A stretch of 64,000 nt of DNA from Confluentibacter flavum (GTDB taxonomy: Bacteria > Bacteroidota > Bacteroidia > Flavobacteriales > Flavobacteriaceae), in contig NZ_PJEO01000033.1 of NCBI RefSeq assembly GCF_002843175.1, positions 1 to 64,000 on the forward strand, in the 5' to 3' direction. Below the pieces are notes generated by a model. The model saw only the letters and a list, made by a program, of their open reading frames with translations. It searched no databases and had not been told where the DNA came from. Shown one piece after another: positions 62,678 through 64,000 of the stretch (position 1 is the first letter of the stretch; the number at the start of each line of letters is the position of its first letter). The translations under genes were made by a program, and so were the position numbers.

Positions 62678-64000
62678 ATGAAATTTAAAATCCAAAAAAT
62701 GAAAAAATTAATCGTTTTATGCTGCCTATTAATATCGTCGGCTGTAATTTCGCAAAACGCAGAAGTAGTAAGTCCAGATGGCAAACTAAAATTAAACGTT
62801 TCTGTTGAAAATGGTAAGACTACATATTCAGTAACGTATAATAATAAAGTGATGCTTGAAAATTCACCTTTAGGTTTAATAACCAATGAAGGTAATTTTA
62901 CTGAAAATATGACTTTTGTGGAATCAACCTCAGATAAGGTAAACAAAAGCTATAATCAGGAAAAAATCAAGCAATCCTCAATAATTTACGAGGCAAATAC
63001 TTTAAAATTTACGATAGAGAATGCGGATAAAAAACAACTATCAATCGTTTTCCAATTAAGTAATAACGACATAGCTTTTAGATATGAAATCCCAATTTGG
63101 GGTGAAACCATGTCTTGTGTTGTGGAAAAAGAAATTACAGGTTATAAGTTTCCAAGCAGTACAACAACATTTCTTTCATCTATGATGTCCCCTATGAGCG
63201 GTTTTGCACGAACCACCCCAAGTTATGAAAGCAGTTATACTTCAGATGTTGCCATGGAAACGAATACAGATAAAAATGGTTATGTATTTCCTGGACTATT
63301 TCGTATAGGAAACAATGGCTGGGTTTTATTATCTGAAACAGGCGTATCTAGTCTTTATAATGCTTCGCACTTAAGCAGCTATACCAATGGAATGTATAGT
63401 GTCGAGTATCCTGATGTAAAAACCAATAATGGTTTTGGCAGTGTAGGTGCTCAAGTTGGACTTCCAGGAATGACCCCATGGCGCACCATTACGGTTGGTG
63501 AAACTTTAAAACCTATTGTAGAAACAACAATTTCTTATGATGTAGTTGACCCCCTTTATGAAGCTTCTCAAGACTATAAATATGGTCGTGGTTCTTGGAG
63601 TTGGATTGTTTGGCAAGACGCTAGTATGAACTATGAAGATCAGGTTAAATATATTGATTTGGCTGCTGCCATGAATTTTGAATATATTTTAATTGATGCT
63701 TGGTGGGATAAAAATATTGGTTATGATAGAATGAAGGAGCTTATTCAATATGCAAAATCTAAAGGTGTTGATGTGTTTCTTTGGTACAATTCCAATGGTA
63801 TCGTGAATGATGCCTTCCAGACGCCAAAAGATAAAATGAACACGTCTATTGTTAGAAAAAATGAAATGAAATGGCTTAAAGAAGCTGGTGTAAAAGGCTT
63901 GAAAGTGGACTTTTTTGGTGGCGATAAACAAGAGACTATGCGTTTGTACGAAGACATTCTTTCAGATGCTAATGATTATGGCTTAATGATAATTTTCCAT
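62678..64000 (+). CDS. GH97 glycosidase, retaining type, truncated by the window edge
   Basis: The first 441 residues of a second GH97 enzyme. Signal peptide to residue 26 (an in-frame ATG at 62699 gives a shorter signal sequence). N-terminal super-sandwich up to about 290, then the barrel with YILIDAWWD, FLWYNSNG and Asp411 in GLKVDFFGGD. The nucleophile marks the retaining branch, as in the neighbouring GH97, from which it differs strongly. The acid/base Glu and the rest lie outside the window. Expected full length is about 640-700 residues. Confidence 0.93.
   Translation, partial: MKFKIQKMKKLIVLCCLLISSAVISQNAEVVSPDGKLKLNVSVENGKTTYSVTYNNKVMLENSPLGLITNEGNFTENMTFVESTSDKVNKSYNQEKIKQSSIIYEANTLKFTIENADKKQLSIVFQLSNNDIAFRYEIPIWGETMSCVVEKEITGYKFPSSTTTFLSSMMSPMSGFARTTPSYESSYTSDVAMETNTDKNGYVFPGLFRIGNNGWVLLSETGVSSLYNASHLSSYTNGMYSVEYPDVKTNNGFGSVGAQVGLPGMTPWRTITVGETLKPIVETTISYDVVDPLYEASQDYKYGRGSWSWIVWQDASMNYEDQVKYIDLAAAMNFEYILIDAWWDKNIGYDRMKELIQYAKSKGVDVFLWYNSNGIVNDAFQTPKDKMNTSIVRKNEMKWLKEAGVKGLKVDFFGGDKQETMRLYEDILSDANDYGLMIIFH

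Overview
The window is a piece of an AT-rich chromosome from a member of the Flavobacteriaceae (Bacteroidota), probably marine or polysaccharide-degrading. The evidence is the 5' end of a 16S rRNA gene on the minus strand, many promoters of the Bacteroidota type (TAnnTTTG with an upstream TTTG or TTG about 19-21 bases away), the near absence of Shine-Dalgarno sequences, split transketolase genes, SusD-era style glycoside hydrolases with Bacteroidota lipoprotein and signal sequences, and protein sequences that read like flavobacterial orthologues throughout. No database search was possible; all names come from motif and sequence recognition.

Region 1 (1-22.3 kb) is core genome: the start of an rRNA operon with two promoters, thrS-infC-rpmI-rplT, an ATP-grasp gene, a lipoprotein with the Cys and Gln signature of a thioester domain, a HAD phosphatase, YjbQ, dnaB, accA, an EamA exporter, an LptF/LptG-type permease, tgt (without its zinc cysteines), a split transketolase, an FKBP-like lipoprotein, an S4-domain protein, a phosphoribosyltransferase, aroK and tRNA-Lys. 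Several intergenic gaps hold small repeats: a 157-bp near-perfect palindrome, a structured conserved element, and a family of CCTCC/GGAGG repeats.

Region 2 (22.3-46.2 kb) begins directly behind tRNA-Lys and is accessory. It is marked by three copies of one short sequence (at 22315, 31896 and 46207). The left module holds three universal stress proteins (one truncated), a P-type cation ATPase, a PfkB sugar kinase, a TerB-like plus DUF302 pair, and remnants of a PAS sensor gene and of deoD. Three TGATnnnnATCA palindromes of the Crp/Fnr kind lie before its transcription units, two of them at exactly the same distance from the -10-like element. The right module holds a GT4 glycosyltransferase facing a GH130 protein, DUF892 and DUF2383 ferritin-like proteins, an AraC regulator, a YihY membrane protein, a CHASE3-PAS histidine kinase with two stand-alone receivers, a Cys-rich copper-binding protein and a SYLF-domain protein. 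Together it looks like a stress or low-oxygen island.

Region 3 (46.5-64 kb) is one long same-strand run of secreted carbohydrate-active enzymes: GH95, GH127/146, GH51, GH43, GH3, GH127, a CE1-like esterase, GH97 and a second GH97 cut by the window edge. Gaps are short or overlapping, so it is very likely one operon. The enzyme set points to a heavily decorated, arabinose-rich and probably feruloylated plant-type polysaccharide (arabinoxylan or pectic arabinan). No SusC/SusD pair or dedicated regulator is inside the window.
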